Source: Ornithinimicrobium sp. F0845 (lineage in GTDB: Bacteria > Actinomycetota > Actinomycetes > Actinomycetales > Dermatophilaceae). From it: a stretch of DNA of 64,000 bases. This document shows positions 8,836 through 17,740 of this stretch, piece after piece. The stretch covers positions 1 through 64,000 of the forward strand of contig NZ_JALKAL010000006.1 in NCBI RefSeq assembly GCF_023015765.1. Direction: 5' to 3'. A program made the position numbers and the translations under genes. The notes below the pieces were generated by a model. The model worked only from the letters and a program-made list of their open reading frames with translations. It was not told where the DNA came from and made no database searches. Numbering within the stretch: position 1 is the first letter of the stretch; each line of letters starts with the position of its first letter.

Positions 8836-10884
8836 CGCCGGCGGTCGTGCTGCAGGTGCCACCCGGTGTGCGTGTCGGTCTTCGCGAGGTCGGCCGGGGT
8901 GCCGGTGAACTGCACCGTGCCGCCCTGGTGACCGCCCTCGGGGCCGAGGTCGATGACGTGGTCGGCGCTGGCGATGACGTCGAGGTCGTGCTCGATGACG
9001 ACCACGGTGCGGCCGTCGTCGACCATCTCGTGCAGCAGGGTGAGCAGCCGCCCGGTGTCCTGCGGGTGCAGGCCAGTCGTGGGCTCGTCGAGCACGATGA
9101 GGTCGGCCCTGCCGGTCAGCTCGCGGGCCAGCTTGAGCCGCTGTCGCTCACCACCGGACAGCGTCGTCAGGGACTGGCCGAGCGTCAGGTAGCCCAGACC
9201 GACCTGGTCGGCCCGCTCGAGCAGGGCCAGCAGTGCCGGGTCGGTGAAGAACTCCAGCGCCTCCTCGACGGTCATCTCGAAGACGTCGGCGATCGACCGG
9301 CCGTCCACCTGATACTTCAGCACGCCGTCGCGGAACCGCCGCCCCTGGCACGTCTCGCAGGGGATGGTCACCGCGTCGGTGAAGCCGAGCTCGATGGTGG
9401 TGAGGCCGGTGCCCTCGCACGCGCGGCACCCGCCGTCGGAGTTCGGGGAGAACGACGAGGCCGGCTGCCCGGTCCGCCTGGCGAACAGTCGCCGGATCGC
9501 GTCGAGCATCCCGGTCCACGACGCCGGCGTCGAGCGGCTCGCGCTCCTGACCGCGCGCGGTGCGCAGCGCCTGGCCGGTCGGGGTGTCCGCCTCCCTCAG
9601 CTCCTCGAAGGTGCCCTGGAAGAGCAGCTCCCCGCCGTGGATGCCGGCACCCAGCCCGATCTCCACGAGCTGGTCGGCAATCCTCATGATCGCGGGGTCG
9701 TGCTCCACGACGAGCACCGTGTTGCCCTGGTCGCGCAGCCGCTGCAGCATCCGACCCAGCTGGTCGACGTCGCGGGCGTGCAGGCCCGTGGTCGGCTCGT
9801 CGAAGATGTAGAGCAGGTCGTTGAGGGTGCTGCCCAGGTGCCGGACCATCGTGACCCGCTGCGCCTCACCGCCGGACAGGGTCGCGGTCTCGCGTGCCAG
9901 GTGCAGATAGCCCAGCCCCAGGTCGACGAGGCGGTCCAGCCGGGTCGTGATGTCGGCGACGAGCGCGTCCAGCGGGCCGAGGTCCCACGCGCGCATCACC
10001 TCGATGAGGTCGCTGACCTGTATGGCCAGCGCCCGGGGGAGGGTCAGCCCCGCCACGGTCGCCGTGCGGGCGGCCTCGTTGAGCCGCGACCCCTCGCACG
10101 CCGTGCACGGGCCGCTGGTGACCAGCCCGGCATAGGCCTCCTTGGCCCGGCCCCGCAGCGTCGCTGAGTCCTTGGTCAGGTGGGTGCGCCGGAAGAGCAC
10201 CGCGGCCCCCTCGTAGTCGCCCGGCCGGGCCCGGACACCCGTCGGCTCCACCTGGCCGGCCTCGGCCTCCAGCAGCAGGTGCAGCTCCCGCTCACTGAAC
10301 TGCTCGATCGGGACGTCGACATCGAAGAGCCCGCTGTCGGCATACTTCCTCCACGTCGCCATGCCCGGCGCGAAGTCGGGGTGGCGGAACGGGCCCTCGC
10401 GCAGCGAGCGGCTCTCGTCGACGAACTCGGCGAGGTCGAGCACCTTCTCGACCCCGAGGCCCTGGCACTGCGGGCACATCCCGGCCGGGTCGTTGAACGA
10501 GAAGGCGCCGGCGTGACCGACGTGCGGGGTGGACGCGCGAGACCACAGCACCCGCAGCCAGTCGCCGATGTCGGTGACGGTCGCCAGCGTCGACCGCGGG
10601 CCACCCTGCAGGCGGCGCTGCCCGATGACCACGCAGGCCGACAGGTTCTCGATGCTCTCGGTGTCCGGCCGGCCGTAGGACGGCAGATAGCTCTGTGCGA
10701 AGGCGCTGAAGGTCGCGTTGAGCTGCCGCTGCGCCTCCGCCGCGATCGTGTCGAAGACCAGGGAGGACTTGCCCGATCCGGAGACCCCGACCACGACGAT
10801 CAGCGACCGCTTGGTCAGGTCCAGGTCGAGGCCGCGCAGGTTGTTCTGGCGGACGCCGCGCAGGCGCATCGTGTCGAGAGTCAT
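8832..10884 (-). pseudogene. UvrA-like (drug-resistance class) ATPase, deleted and frameshifted
   Basis: The first reading frame (start ATG 10884 behind GAGGAG) encodes a complete first ABC domain: Walker A GVSGSGKSS, the CPQC zinc cysteines, the signature LSGGEAQR and Walker B. It continues to about position 9545 and then loses sense. From there another frame resumes with the conserved SRSTPASWTGMLDAIRR and runs through a second signature LSGGERQR and Walker B to the stop at 8832. The roughly 100 residues that should hold the second Walker A are gone at the junction. The call as UvrA2/DrrC type follows from the lack of the UvrB-binding insertion. Two shorter polypeptides could still be made, but normal function is unlikely unless this is an assembly error. 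Confidence 0.8.
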
Positions 10885-10914
10885 GCTGGCTCCTCGGAGG
10901 GTCGCGGTGAGGTG

Positions 10915-11336
10915 TGCCGGCTGATCGGAACGGACCCGTCGGGGTGGCGCGCGGCGCTGGAGGAGGTGGCCGACGCGAACCGACGGGGAAGTATGACGCC
11001 GAGCTGCGTGCCCTCGAGGGCACCGGGCTGGGTGACGTCCAGATCGACCAGGTGCTCGCCCTGGTCCTGGACCACGTGCGCTCGAGCGCACGGCAGGCCT
11101 TCGCCGCCGACCGGGCGGCGAGCGCGGCGGAGGAGTCGCACGCCGAGTGGTGGAGCCGGGCCGGACCGCTGCTGGCGACCCTCATCACCCCGGAGCGCTA
11201 TCCGGTCGCCTCACGCGTTGGGCAGGCCGCCGGTCGGGAGTTCGACGCCCCCTCGGATCCGCGTCGTGCCTTCACCTTCGGTCTGCGGACCCTCCTCGAC
11301 GGGGTGGAGCAGCTCACCGGCGACCAGGCAGGGTAG
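10915..11336 (+). pseudogene. TetR-family remnant lacking its DNA-binding domain
   Basis: The end of this ORF matches the C-terminal ligand domain of TetR/AcrR regulators: YDAELRALEG, EWWSRAGPLLATLI, then RRAFTFGLRTLLDGVEQL. No helix-turn-helix is present. Just upstream another frame holds GWRAALEEVADANRR (about 10945-10990), which is the preceding part of the same domain, so an internal deletion has also shifted the frame near 10990. The gene sits divergently from the UvrA-like pseudogene; a UvrA2/TetR pair is a common resistance arrangement. Both partners are broken here. Confidence 0.6.
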
Positions 11337-11413
11337 ACGAGGCCAGTCCGAGCGCCTCGGCGACCTGCCGGATCTGCGTGGCCGGATGACCGCGGCTGGG
11401 GGAGTCGCTCCAG

Positions 11414-11599
11414 CTATCGCGTGACGAGAGCCTTCGGGGAAACGGTGACCGTGAACGGATGGCTGAAGGCGTGGTCGGCGTCACCGACGCTGTCAAGCGA
11501 TCCGTCGATGAGCTCGTAGCGATGCCCGTCATCGTGGATTGACTCGAGGTCGCGCACGCGCAGTGCCCGACCATGCGGGAGTGTGGTCACAACAGCCAT
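11414..11599 (-). pseudogene. Uma2-family nuclease remnant (ends joined)
   Basis: The first half, DDGHRYELIDGSL, is the start of Uma2 (DUF820) restriction-like nucleases. The second half, HPFTVTVSPKALV, matches the last residues of the same family. The roughly 110 residues that normally lie between them, including the catalytic core, are absent, and the two ends are fused in one 61-residue ORF. Full-length Uma2 proteins are near 190 residues. This is the third neighbouring gene with an internal deletion. Confidence 0.6.
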
Positions 11600-11721
11600 C
11601 TTGCTCCTTCCGACCATGCGACCGAGACTGTGCCACCCTGGTGCGACGCCGGGTGGGCGTTGTCCACCGTGCCTGGGGCGGGTTCAGGCTTCAGCCCAGC
11701 CCTCATCGCCCGGTTCCGCCC

Positions 11722-11780
11722 AACATGCGATGCGGTGACATTCCGGGTCTTGGCCAACGAATGGGCGGGCATCGCATGTT
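11722..11780. repeat. 12-bp perfect inverted repeat, 35-nt loop
   Basis: AACATGCGATGC at 11722-11733 is repeated in inverse orientation at 11769-11780. It lies about 75 bases before the B3/B4 gene, in a stretch without a gene (11600-11854). A looser direct similarity (GATGCGGTGAC and GATGCTGTGAC) is also present. It could be an operator, a small hairpin or the trace of a lost mobile element. Confidence 0.55.
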
Positions 11781-11854
11781 TGCCGAAACGAGATGCTGTG
11801 ACGGACGTGACGCACCCGTGCACCGCCCGTAGCGCGTCCTCGTAGGCTTCGAGC

Positions 11855-12565
11855 GTGACCAACCCCGAGGACTTGCTCGCCCGTGCCACCGTCGAGCAGG
11901 ACGTGTTCGCGCTGTGCCCCGACTACCGCGCACTGCTCGTCGTGGTCGACGGCATCACGCCGGCGCCCAGCGACGCGGCCAGCGAGGAGCTGCTCCGCGC
12001 CGCCGAGGCCCGCGCCACCGAGCTCCTCGACGAGCAACCGGTCGACCAGCTGCCCCACGTGGCGGCCTGGCGCACGGCATACCGGGCCTTTGGTGCCAAG
12101 CCGCAGCGCACCCGCAACAGCCTGGAGGCCCTGACCCGGCGCGCCCCCGGCGGGCTGCCGCGGGTCAACCGCCTCACCGACGTCTACAACGCGGTGTCGG
12201 TGCTGCACCAGCTGCCGCTCGGCGGCGAGGACCTGAGCCGGTATGTCGGACCACCGCACCTCGTGCGCGCGACGGGGGAGGAGCCGTTCGACACCGTGGC
12301 CGAGGGCGCCGACGTCGTCGAGCACCCCGAGCCGGGGGAGGTGGTGTGGCGCGACGACGCGGGCGTGACCTGCCGACGGTGGAACTGGCGCCAGGCCCGC
12401 CGCACCCAGCTGCACGACGGCACCACGACGGCACTGTTCATCATGGACGCGCTCGGCCCGATGGCCGACGATGCGGTGCAGGCCGCTGCCGACGACCTCG
12501 TCAGTCACCTCTCCGGCAGTATGCCGTCACGCACCTGGCGGAGGTGGCTGCGCCCGGGCGACTGA
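11855..12565 (+). CDS. B3/B4 tRNA-binding-domain protein
   Basis: A 236-residue soluble protein with the B3/B4 fold known from the editing region of phenylalanyl-tRNA synthetase beta chain. Typical blocks are RNSLEALTRR, LPRVNRLTDVYNAVSVL, LPLGGEDL and a late CRRWNWRQ. Stand-alone members are thought to act on mischarged tRNA or related substrates, but this is not established for this group. The GTG start is the only one that keeps the conserved N-terminal helix. It is followed after 60 bases by the sulfatase gene on the same strand. Confidence 0.78.
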   Translation: MTNPEDLLARATVEQDVFALCPDYRALLVVVDGITPAPSDAASEELLRAAEARATELLDEQPVDQLPHVAAWRTAYRAFGAKPQRTRNSLEALTRRAPGGLPRVNRLTDVYNAVSVLHQLPLGGEDLSRYVGPPHLVRATGEEPFDTVAEGADVVEHPEPGEVVWRDDAGVTCRRWNWRQARRTQLHDGTTTALFIMDALGPMADDAVQAAADDLVSHLSGSMPSRTWRRWLRPGD

Positions 12566-12627
12566 GACGACGGCCGGGCGTCTCAATTGGATGAAGATCT
12601 GGCGCGCCGTTTCTGTCCCGGGGATGA

Positions 12628-14733
12628 ATGGCGTACAACGGTGAGGTGGCTACGGCGACGCCCGCGCAGGGCACGCGGACGCAGGCCCGGGCTCGGGAGG
12701 TGCACAACCCCCGCGCGCGGTTCGTCCTGCCCGTCCTCGTCGCGGCCTCGGTCCTGTGGCTGGAGATGGTCCTGCGCGTCCAGTCCGACGCCCCGTTCCT
12801 CAACAGCGGGCTGCTCTACACGGTGGCGTTCGCGGTGGTCGCCGCCCTCGCGGTCTTCCTGGTCGCGAGCTTCCTCCACGGCCTGACCAGGCACGTCGTG
12901 GTGGGCCTCTGCCTCGCGGCGATCACGCTGGTCTACGTGTCGCAGTTCCTCTATTACGACATCTTCCGGACCTATTACACCGTCTTCTCAGCAGCCAACG
13001 GCGGCCAGGCGGCGGAGTTCGCCGACGTCGTGATCGTCAAGGTCCACGAGAACCTCGCGTCGCTCACCCTGATGGCCGTGCCACTGCTCCTGTTCCTGGT
13101 GCTGCCGAAGAAGGCACCGTGGGCCAGGCACCGGTTCAGCTGGCTCGAGCGGGGGATCGCAGGGGGCCTCGCGGTCGTGCTGTTCGCCGCGGCGTTGGGG
13201 GGCATCAGCCTGGGAGACAAGGAGCGCCTCGGCCCCCACGACATGTACTTCAACAACAACGAGCCGGTGGCCTCGGTCAACCAGCTGGGTCTCCTGACGA
13301 CCGAGCGGCTCGACCTGCAGCGCACCGTGTTCGGCTTCGAGCCCGAGCTTGCGCCACCGCCGACGCCGGCCCTGCCCGAGCCCGCCGAGGAGGAGCCGGG
13401 GGAGGCCCCGGCCCCGACCGGCACCGACGAGACTCCGCCGTCAGGTGAGGGACCGGTCTCGGGTGAGGAACGGCATACTCCCGTCGAGGAGCCGGTGGTC
13501 TATGGGGAGAACGCCATGGACATCGACTTCGACGCGCTCATGGAGGAGGCCGGCGACGAGGAGCTCAGGAACATGCACCTCTACTTCAGCTCGCTGCAGC
13601 CCTCGAGTCAGAACGAGCACACCGGCATGTTCGAGGGCTACAACCTGGTCTTCCTCACCGCCGAGGGCTACTCGCACTACGCCGTGGACGAGGACGTCAC
13701 GCCGACGCTCTACAAGCTGACCCACGAGGGGTTCACGTTCACCAACTTCTACAACCCCATCTGGGGGGTCAGCACCTCCGACGGGGAGTATGTCGCGACC
13801 ACCGGGCTCATCCCCAAGAGCGGTGTGTGGAGCATGCTCAAGTCCGGCGAGAACTCCATGCCGTTCGCCATGGGCAACCAGCTGGCCGAGCTGGGCTATA
13901 AGACCCTCGCCTATCACAACCACACCTACGACTACTACGGGCGCGACGTCTCCCACCCCAACCTGGGTTACGACTACAAGGGCGTCGGCAACGGGCTGGA
14001 GGTGAAGAAGACCTGGCCCGAGTCGGACGTCGAGATGATCGACGTGACGACCGACGAGTACGTGAACGACGAGCCGTTCCACGCCTACTACATGACCGTG
14101 AGCGGACACCTGCTCTACAACTTCACCGGCAACTACATCGCCATGAAGAACCGGGACCTGGTCGAGGACCTGCCCTACAACGAGGCCGGGAGGGCCTACA
14201 TGGCCACCCAGATCGAGCTGGACCGGGCGCTCGAGCTGCTCATGGAGCGGCTGGAGGAGGCGGGGGTCGCGGACAACACCCTCATCGTCCTGAGCGCCGA
14301 CCACTACCCCTACGGCCTGGAGAAGGCCGACCTGGACAACCTGGCCGGCCACGAGGTGGACAGCCGCTTCGAGCTGCACAAGAGCAACCTCATCATCTAC
14401 GCCAAGGGGATGGAGCCCGAGGTCATCGACGAGCCGGTGTCCAGCCTGGACATCATCCCCACCATCTCCAACCTCCTGGGTCTGGAGTTCGACTCCCGGC
14501 TGCTCATGGGCCGCGACGTCTTCGCCGGCACGGACCCACTCGTCATCTTCAACGACCGCAGCTTCATCACCGACAAGGGGCGCTACGACAGTCTCGCCCG
14601 CGAGTTCACCCCCGACGAGGGCGTCGAGGTGCCGGATGACTACCGCCAGCTCATCTCCGACGAGGTCGACCGGAAGTTCTACTACTCCGCGCTGATCCTC
14701 GACCGGGACTACTACCGCGTCGTGGTGCCGTAG
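12628..14733 (+). CDS. LTA-synthase-like membrane sulfatase
   Basis: A 701-residue protein with five N-terminal membrane spans (about residues 30-200), an acidic Pro-rich linker (about 230-290), and an extracytoplasmic alkaline-phosphatase-superfamily domain. The likely nucleophile is Thr383 in GVSTSDGEY; NLVFLTAEGYSHY, LSADHYPYG and a late SLDIIPT supply the other metal-site positions. This is the architecture of lipoteichoic acid synthases and phosphoglycerol transferases. In an actinobacterium it probably transfers phosphoglycerol or phosphoethanolamine to a cell-envelope glycolipid. The ATG at 12628 is followed five codons later by a GTG, so the start is not certain. Confidence 0.82.
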   Translation: MAYNGEVATATPAQGTRTQARAREVHNPRARFVLPVLVAASVLWLEMVLRVQSDAPFLNSGLLYTVAFAVVAALAVFLVASFLHGLTRHVVVGLCLAAITLVYVSQFLYYDIFRTYYTVFSAANGGQAAEFADVVIVKVHENLASLTLMAVPLLLFLVLPKKAPWARHRFSWLERGIAGGLAVVLFAAALGGISLGDKERLGPHDMYFNNNEPVASVNQLGLLTTERLDLQRTVFGFEPELAPPPTPALPEPAEEEPGEAPAPTGTDETPPSGEGPVSGEERHTPVEEPVVYGENAMDIDFDALMEEAGDEELRNMHLYFSSLQPSSQNEHTGMFEGYNLVFLTAEGYSHYAVDEDVTPTLYKLTHEGFTFTNFYNPIWGVSTSDGEYVATTGLIPKSGVWSMLKSGENSMPFAMGNQLAELGYKTLAYHNHTYDYYGRDVSHPNLGYDYKGVGNGLEVKKTWPESDVEMIDVTTDEYVNDEPFHAYYMTVSGHLLYNFTGNYIAMKNRDLVEDLPYNEAGRAYMATQIELDRALELLMERLEEAGVADNTLIVLSADHYPYGLEKADLDNLAGHEVDSRFELHKSNLIIYAKGMEPEVIDEPVSSLDIIPTISNLLGLEFDSRLLMGRDVFAGTDPLVIFNDRSFITDKGRYDSLAREFTPDEGVEVPDDYRQLISDEVDRKFYYSALILDRDYYRVVVP

Positions 14734-14778
14734 CCGCGAGGGTGCGCCTCGTGCGGCGTGACGCCGTGCCGACCGGCC

Positions 14779-15192
14779 TCATGACGAGGGCGGTAGGTAT
14801 TCGTGTCGAAGGTCGACGACCCTCGCGAGATGCTCGAAGTCGTGGTCCGCGGCGAGCACGGTGGCGTCGTTGACGATGGCATAGCCCGCGATGAGGATGT
14901 CGAGCGGGCCTGCGGCGCGCACGAGGCCGGCGCTCCGCAGGGCCGCCTGAATGTCGAGCACAAGCGTCTCATCCGGAGCGCGCTCGAGTGGGAATCCCAG
15001 GGAGAACTGCTCCCGATAGTGCGCGTGCTCTCCCGGTGTACGAGCGCTGTGACAGAACTCCAGGACCTGTGGAGGGCAGGTGACGAAGAGGTCGGCGGGT
15101 GCCTGCTCGATGCGCCGCAGTCGTGTGGTGATGGTTGGGTCTCCGGTGGCCAAGCGGGCCCAGACAGAGTTGTCGACCAGGTAGTCAGTCAC
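14779..15192 (-). CDS. PIN-domain ribonuclease toxin, orphan
   Basis: A 137-residue VapC-type PIN domain. The acidic site residues are visible: DNSVWARL at the start, E in VLEFCHSA near residue 45, D in PLDILIAGYA near 98 and D in AADHDFEHLA near 117. VapC toxins are Mg2+-dependent ribonucleases. No antitoxin ORF is found on either side: only 40 bases separate it from the end of the LysR gene upstream. It may be inactive, silenced, or paired with a remote antitoxin. The GTG at 15192 gives VTDYLVDNS. Confidence 0.8.
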   Translation of the reverse strand: MTDYLVDNSVWARLATGDPTITTRLRRIEQAPADLFVTCPPQVLEFCHSARTPGEHAHYREQFSLGFPLERAPDETLVLDIQAALRSAGLVRAAGPLDILIAGYAIVNDATVLAADHDFEHLARVVDLRHEYLPPSS

Positions 15193-15232
15193 GACACCGG
15201 GCGCCGACGACCAGCCACACCGGGACACGTCA

Positions 15233-16186
15233 CTAGAGAACGTAGTCCACCTGCGTGCCCAGGCTCTGCAGCCGACCGGCGGCCTCGACCACGTGCTCGC
15301 GGAACAGGGCGGCGGAGGGCAGCATCCGGTGCTCCGCCGACCACGCGAGGCCGATCTCGCGGACCGCGCGCCGGTCCCGGAGCGGCAGGTAGCGCACCTG
15401 GGCGGAGGACTGCTCGCCCGGACTCGGAGCCGGCAGGACGGAGACGCCAAGTCCCGAGGCGACGAAGGCCCGGGCTGTCGCGAGGTCCTCGCACTCGAAC
15501 GCGACGTTGGGCGTGAAGCCCGCACGGTCCGCCAGCTCCTCCGTGGTCTCGCGCAGGGCCCAGCCCGGTCGGAGCAGCACCATCGGCTCCCCACTGACGT
15601 CGGTGAGGTCGACCGCCGCCCCGCCACCGGTCACAGCACGGTCGGCGACGCGACCCGACGCCAGGCGGTGGTCGGCCGGCACTGCCAGGCACAGCGGCTG
15701 CTCGACCAGGTGCGCCCACCGGACCGCCGGGCCGTGCGGTCGCGACGTCGTCAGCTCCATGTCGACACCGGTGCTGGGCCCGGCCGCAGTCGCCACGAGG
15801 CCGGGCTGGGCGTGCAGGGAGAACCGCACGCCCGGGTGCTCCCGGCCGAAGCTGCTCAGCAGGTCGGGCACCAGCCAGCTGCCCAGCGACGCATGGAAGG
15901 CCAGGGTGACCGTGCCGGCCTCTGGGTCGACCAGCTGCTCCACGGCCGCGAGCCCGTCGTCGAGCTCGTGCAGGAGCGCGTCGACGTGCCGCTTGAAGGC
16001 GGCGCCGGCATGCGTCATACGCAGCGTCCGGCCAACCCGGTGCAGCAGGGGAGTGCCGATCTCACGGTCCAGCCTGGCCAGAGCGCGGGACACACCGGGC
16101 TGCGTGGTCCCCTCCACCTCGCTCAGCTCCGTCACGGTGATGCCGTCGGCCACCTGCTGGAACCACCTCAGGTCTCGCGTGTCCAT
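15233..16186 (-). CDS. LysR-family regulator (module 2)
   Basis: A 317-residue paralogue of the LysR gene at 5181-6089. The winged helix (MDTRDLRWFQQ to about residue 60) is nearly identical, and similarity extends through the effector domain, which ends with a longer tail here. It faces the micro-ORF at 16263 across a control region that matches copy 1. The two modules probably arose by duplication and may bind the same operator sequence, so cross-regulation is possible. Confidence 0.88.
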   Translation of the reverse strand: MDTRDLRWFQQVADGITVTELSEVEGTTQPGVSRALARLDREIGTPLLHRVGRTLRMTHAGAAFKRHVDALLHELDDGLAAVEQLVDPEAGTVTLAFHASLGSWLVPDLLSSFGREHPGVRFSLHAQPGLVATAAGPSTGVDMELTTSRPHGPAVRWAHLVEQPLCLAVPADHRLASGRVADRAVTGGGAAVDLTDVSGEPMVLLRPGWALRETTEELADRAGFTPNVAFECEDLATARAFVASGLGVSVLPAPSPGEQSSAQVRYLPLRDRRAVREIGLAWSAEHRMLPSAALFREHVVEAAGRLQSLGTQVDYVL

Positions 16187-16262
16187 CACATGACTATGAC
16201 GCATGGATTCATGACGTGCCACTCATTGGACGTATAGACGCAGGTCGCGAGAGACTAGAGGC
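16187..16262. promoter_or_regulatory. Shared LysR / micro-ORF control region (copy 2)
   Basis: The 76-base gap aligns with 6090-6167. CACTCATTGGACG is preserved with TTGGAC at 16226-16231, and GAGACTAGAGGCATGA leads into the small ORF, again with 37 bases from TTGGAC to ATG. The LysR-proximal part contains CATGACTATGACGCATGG, the counterpart of the candidate LysR box in copy 1. Confidence 0.55.
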
Positions 16263-16442
16263 ATGAAGACAGCATCAAAGCACCGGACCGACGGACTCGT
16301 CCGGACCCTGCAGACCAAGCGCGCCCAGCGCGCTGCGGACCCCACGCGGTCCGGACGCCGCACCTTCGCGCACCACCTCGCGACCTCCCTCGCCGCTCCC
16401 AACGTCGGCATGACGGTCCCATACCGCGACGCACCTCGCTGA
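16263..16442 (+). CDS. Micro-ORF with GMTxxYRDAPR tail (module 2)
   Basis: A 59-residue basic protein that starts MKTASKHRTDGLVRTL and ends NVGMTVPYRDAPR. The tail and the GLVRxL block are shared with the protein encoded at 6168. The middle is rich in Arg and Ala with no membrane span or cysteine. It is too short to be called by size alone; the paired conservation with copy 1 and the common divergent LysR partner are the evidence. Function is unknown. Confidence 0.65.
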   Translation: MKTASKHRTDGLVRTLQTKRAQRAADPTRSGRRTFAHHLATSLAAPNVGMTVPYRDAPR

Positions 16443-16496
16443 ACCGAGTCCCGGAACGTCCCACGGGCGCTAGCCCACGTCTGACTCATAGGAGTC

Positions 16497-16540
16497 TTGA
16501 CAGGTAGCCACCTTCGGCTACACCATGTAGCCATGGCTAC
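16497..16540 (+). promoter_or_regulatory. TetR promoter with overlapping palindromes
   Basis: A -35 TTGACA lies at 16497-16502. Two related dyads follow: GTAGCC-6-GGCTAC at 16504-16521, and the perfect 14-bp palindrome GTAGCCATGGCTAC at 16527-16540, which contains the ATG start codon of the TetR gene. With a -10 near 16519 the transcript would begin close to the ATG, so it may be leaderless. The arrangement suggests tight autoregulation by the TetR product. Confidence 0.65.
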
Positions 16541-17165
16541 GACCTTTAGCCACACTCGCACGGCGCAACGACGGCAGGCGACCATCGAGGAGCTCCTCGA
16601 CCACGCGCAGGCGATCCTTGACGAGGAGGGCGCCGGGGCCGTCACCGTGTCCGAGGTCGCCCGTCGCGCCGGGATGCGGCCACCGTCGGTCTACAAGTAC
16701 TTCGCGTCCCTCCACGCCATCCACGACGCGCTCTTCACCCGCGGTCAGGTGCTCCTCGTCGAGGCGATCGAGTATGCCGTCCGCGACCGTGAGCCGGGCC
16801 TGGACAGTCTGCTGGCCGGTCATCGGGCCTTCCTGCGGTGGGCGACCACGCAGGTCGGGCTGGCCTCGCTGATGTTCTGGCGCCCGGTCCCCGGATTCGT
16901 CCCGGGTCCAGAGGGCATGGCCACCGCCCGGGTTCTCCTGACGCGCGGGCGCGAGGAGCTCGCCGTCGCCGTCGAGCGCGGCGAGCTGGCACCGGCCGCC
17001 GACTCGGACGAGGCGGCCCGGCTGCTCACGGTGCTCGTCTCGGGCGTCTTTTCCCAGCAGGCGTCCAACCAGCCCCGCGCCGACTTCGACACCGGGCTCT
17101 TCACCTCGTTGACCGACGAGGTGCTGGAGATGTTCGCCCGCCACTACGCCCCCACGGGGACGTGA
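16533..17165 (+). CDS. TetR-family repressor
   Basis: A 210-residue regulator. The N-terminal helix-turn-helix spans about residues 15-60 with VTVSEVARRAGMRPPSVYKYF, and the rest is an all-helical ligand domain. The ATG at 16533 lies within a perfect palindrome that is probably its own operator. It precedes an SRPBCC gene by 45 bases on the same strand, so the pair probably forms one unit in which the repressor controls a lipid- or aromatic-binding protein. The inducer is unknown. Confidence 0.86.
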   Translation: MATTFSHTRTAQRRQATIEELLDHAQAILDEEGAGAVTVSEVARRAGMRPPSVYKYFASLHAIHDALFTRGQVLLVEAIEYAVRDREPGLDSLLAGHRAFLRWATTQVGLASLMFWRPVPGFVPGPEGMATARVLLTRGREELAVAVERGELAPAADSDEAARLLTVLVSGVFSQQASNQPRADFDTGLFTSLTDEVLEMFARHYAPTGT

Positions 17166-17210
17166 GGCGCACGGCATACTCCCTGATCCTCAACGAGAGA
17201 GGACCTGACG

Positions 17211-17714
17211 ATGGGCCAGATCCTGACCACCGACACGGTGGAGCGCGTGATCAACGCCTCGCCCGGGGCGCTCTACGACATCGTCTCCGACGTCACCCGC
17301 ATGCCGGAGCTGTCGCCCGAGATCCGCAGCTGCCGCTGGGTCCGAGGGGCGACCGGACCCGTGGTGGGCGCCCGCTTCCGGGCGATCAACACACTCGGCG
17401 GACCGATCACCTGGCCGAACTGGCCCGTGGTGCTCGTCGCCGACCATGGTCGCGAGTTCACCATCAGTCGCACCGAGCCGCTGTTCGGCACCCTCGAGTG
17501 GCGCTACCGGTTCGTGCCGGAGGGTGATGGGACGCGGGTCATCGAGACCTACGCGGTCACAAAGCCGCTGACGTCGACTGCCTACCTCCTGCTGCGGCTG
17601 TTCGGCGACGCGGACCGTGCCGCGACCCTGCGGCAGGGGATGGCGACGACGCTGGAGCGTCTGGCGGTCGTGGCGGAGCGGCAGGTTCCCACGCCACCGG
17701 CGCAGGAGGTCTGA
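17211..17714 (+). CDS. SRPBCC (polyketide-cyclase-like) protein
   Basis: A 167-residue START/SRPBCC fold protein. It opens with VERVINASPGALYDIVSDVTRMPELSPEI, the standard first strand and helix of the family, and has the late FVPEGDGTRVIETY strand pair and a long C-terminal helix. Members bind hydrophobic ligands in a deep pocket; catalysis is not evident here. A GAGAGG ribosome site precedes the ATG. It follows the TetR gene and ends 26 bases before a convergent hydrolase. Confidence 0.82.
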   Translation: MGQILTTDTVERVINASPGALYDIVSDVTRMPELSPEIRSCRWVRGATGPVVGARFRAINTLGGPITWPNWPVVLVADHGREFTISRTEPLFGTLEWRYRFVPEGDGTRVIETYAVTKPLTSTAYLLLRLFGDADRAATLRQGMATTLERLAVVAERQVPTPPAQEV

Positions 17715-17740
17715 GGCGACCGGCGCTCACGGCGGGCGGC

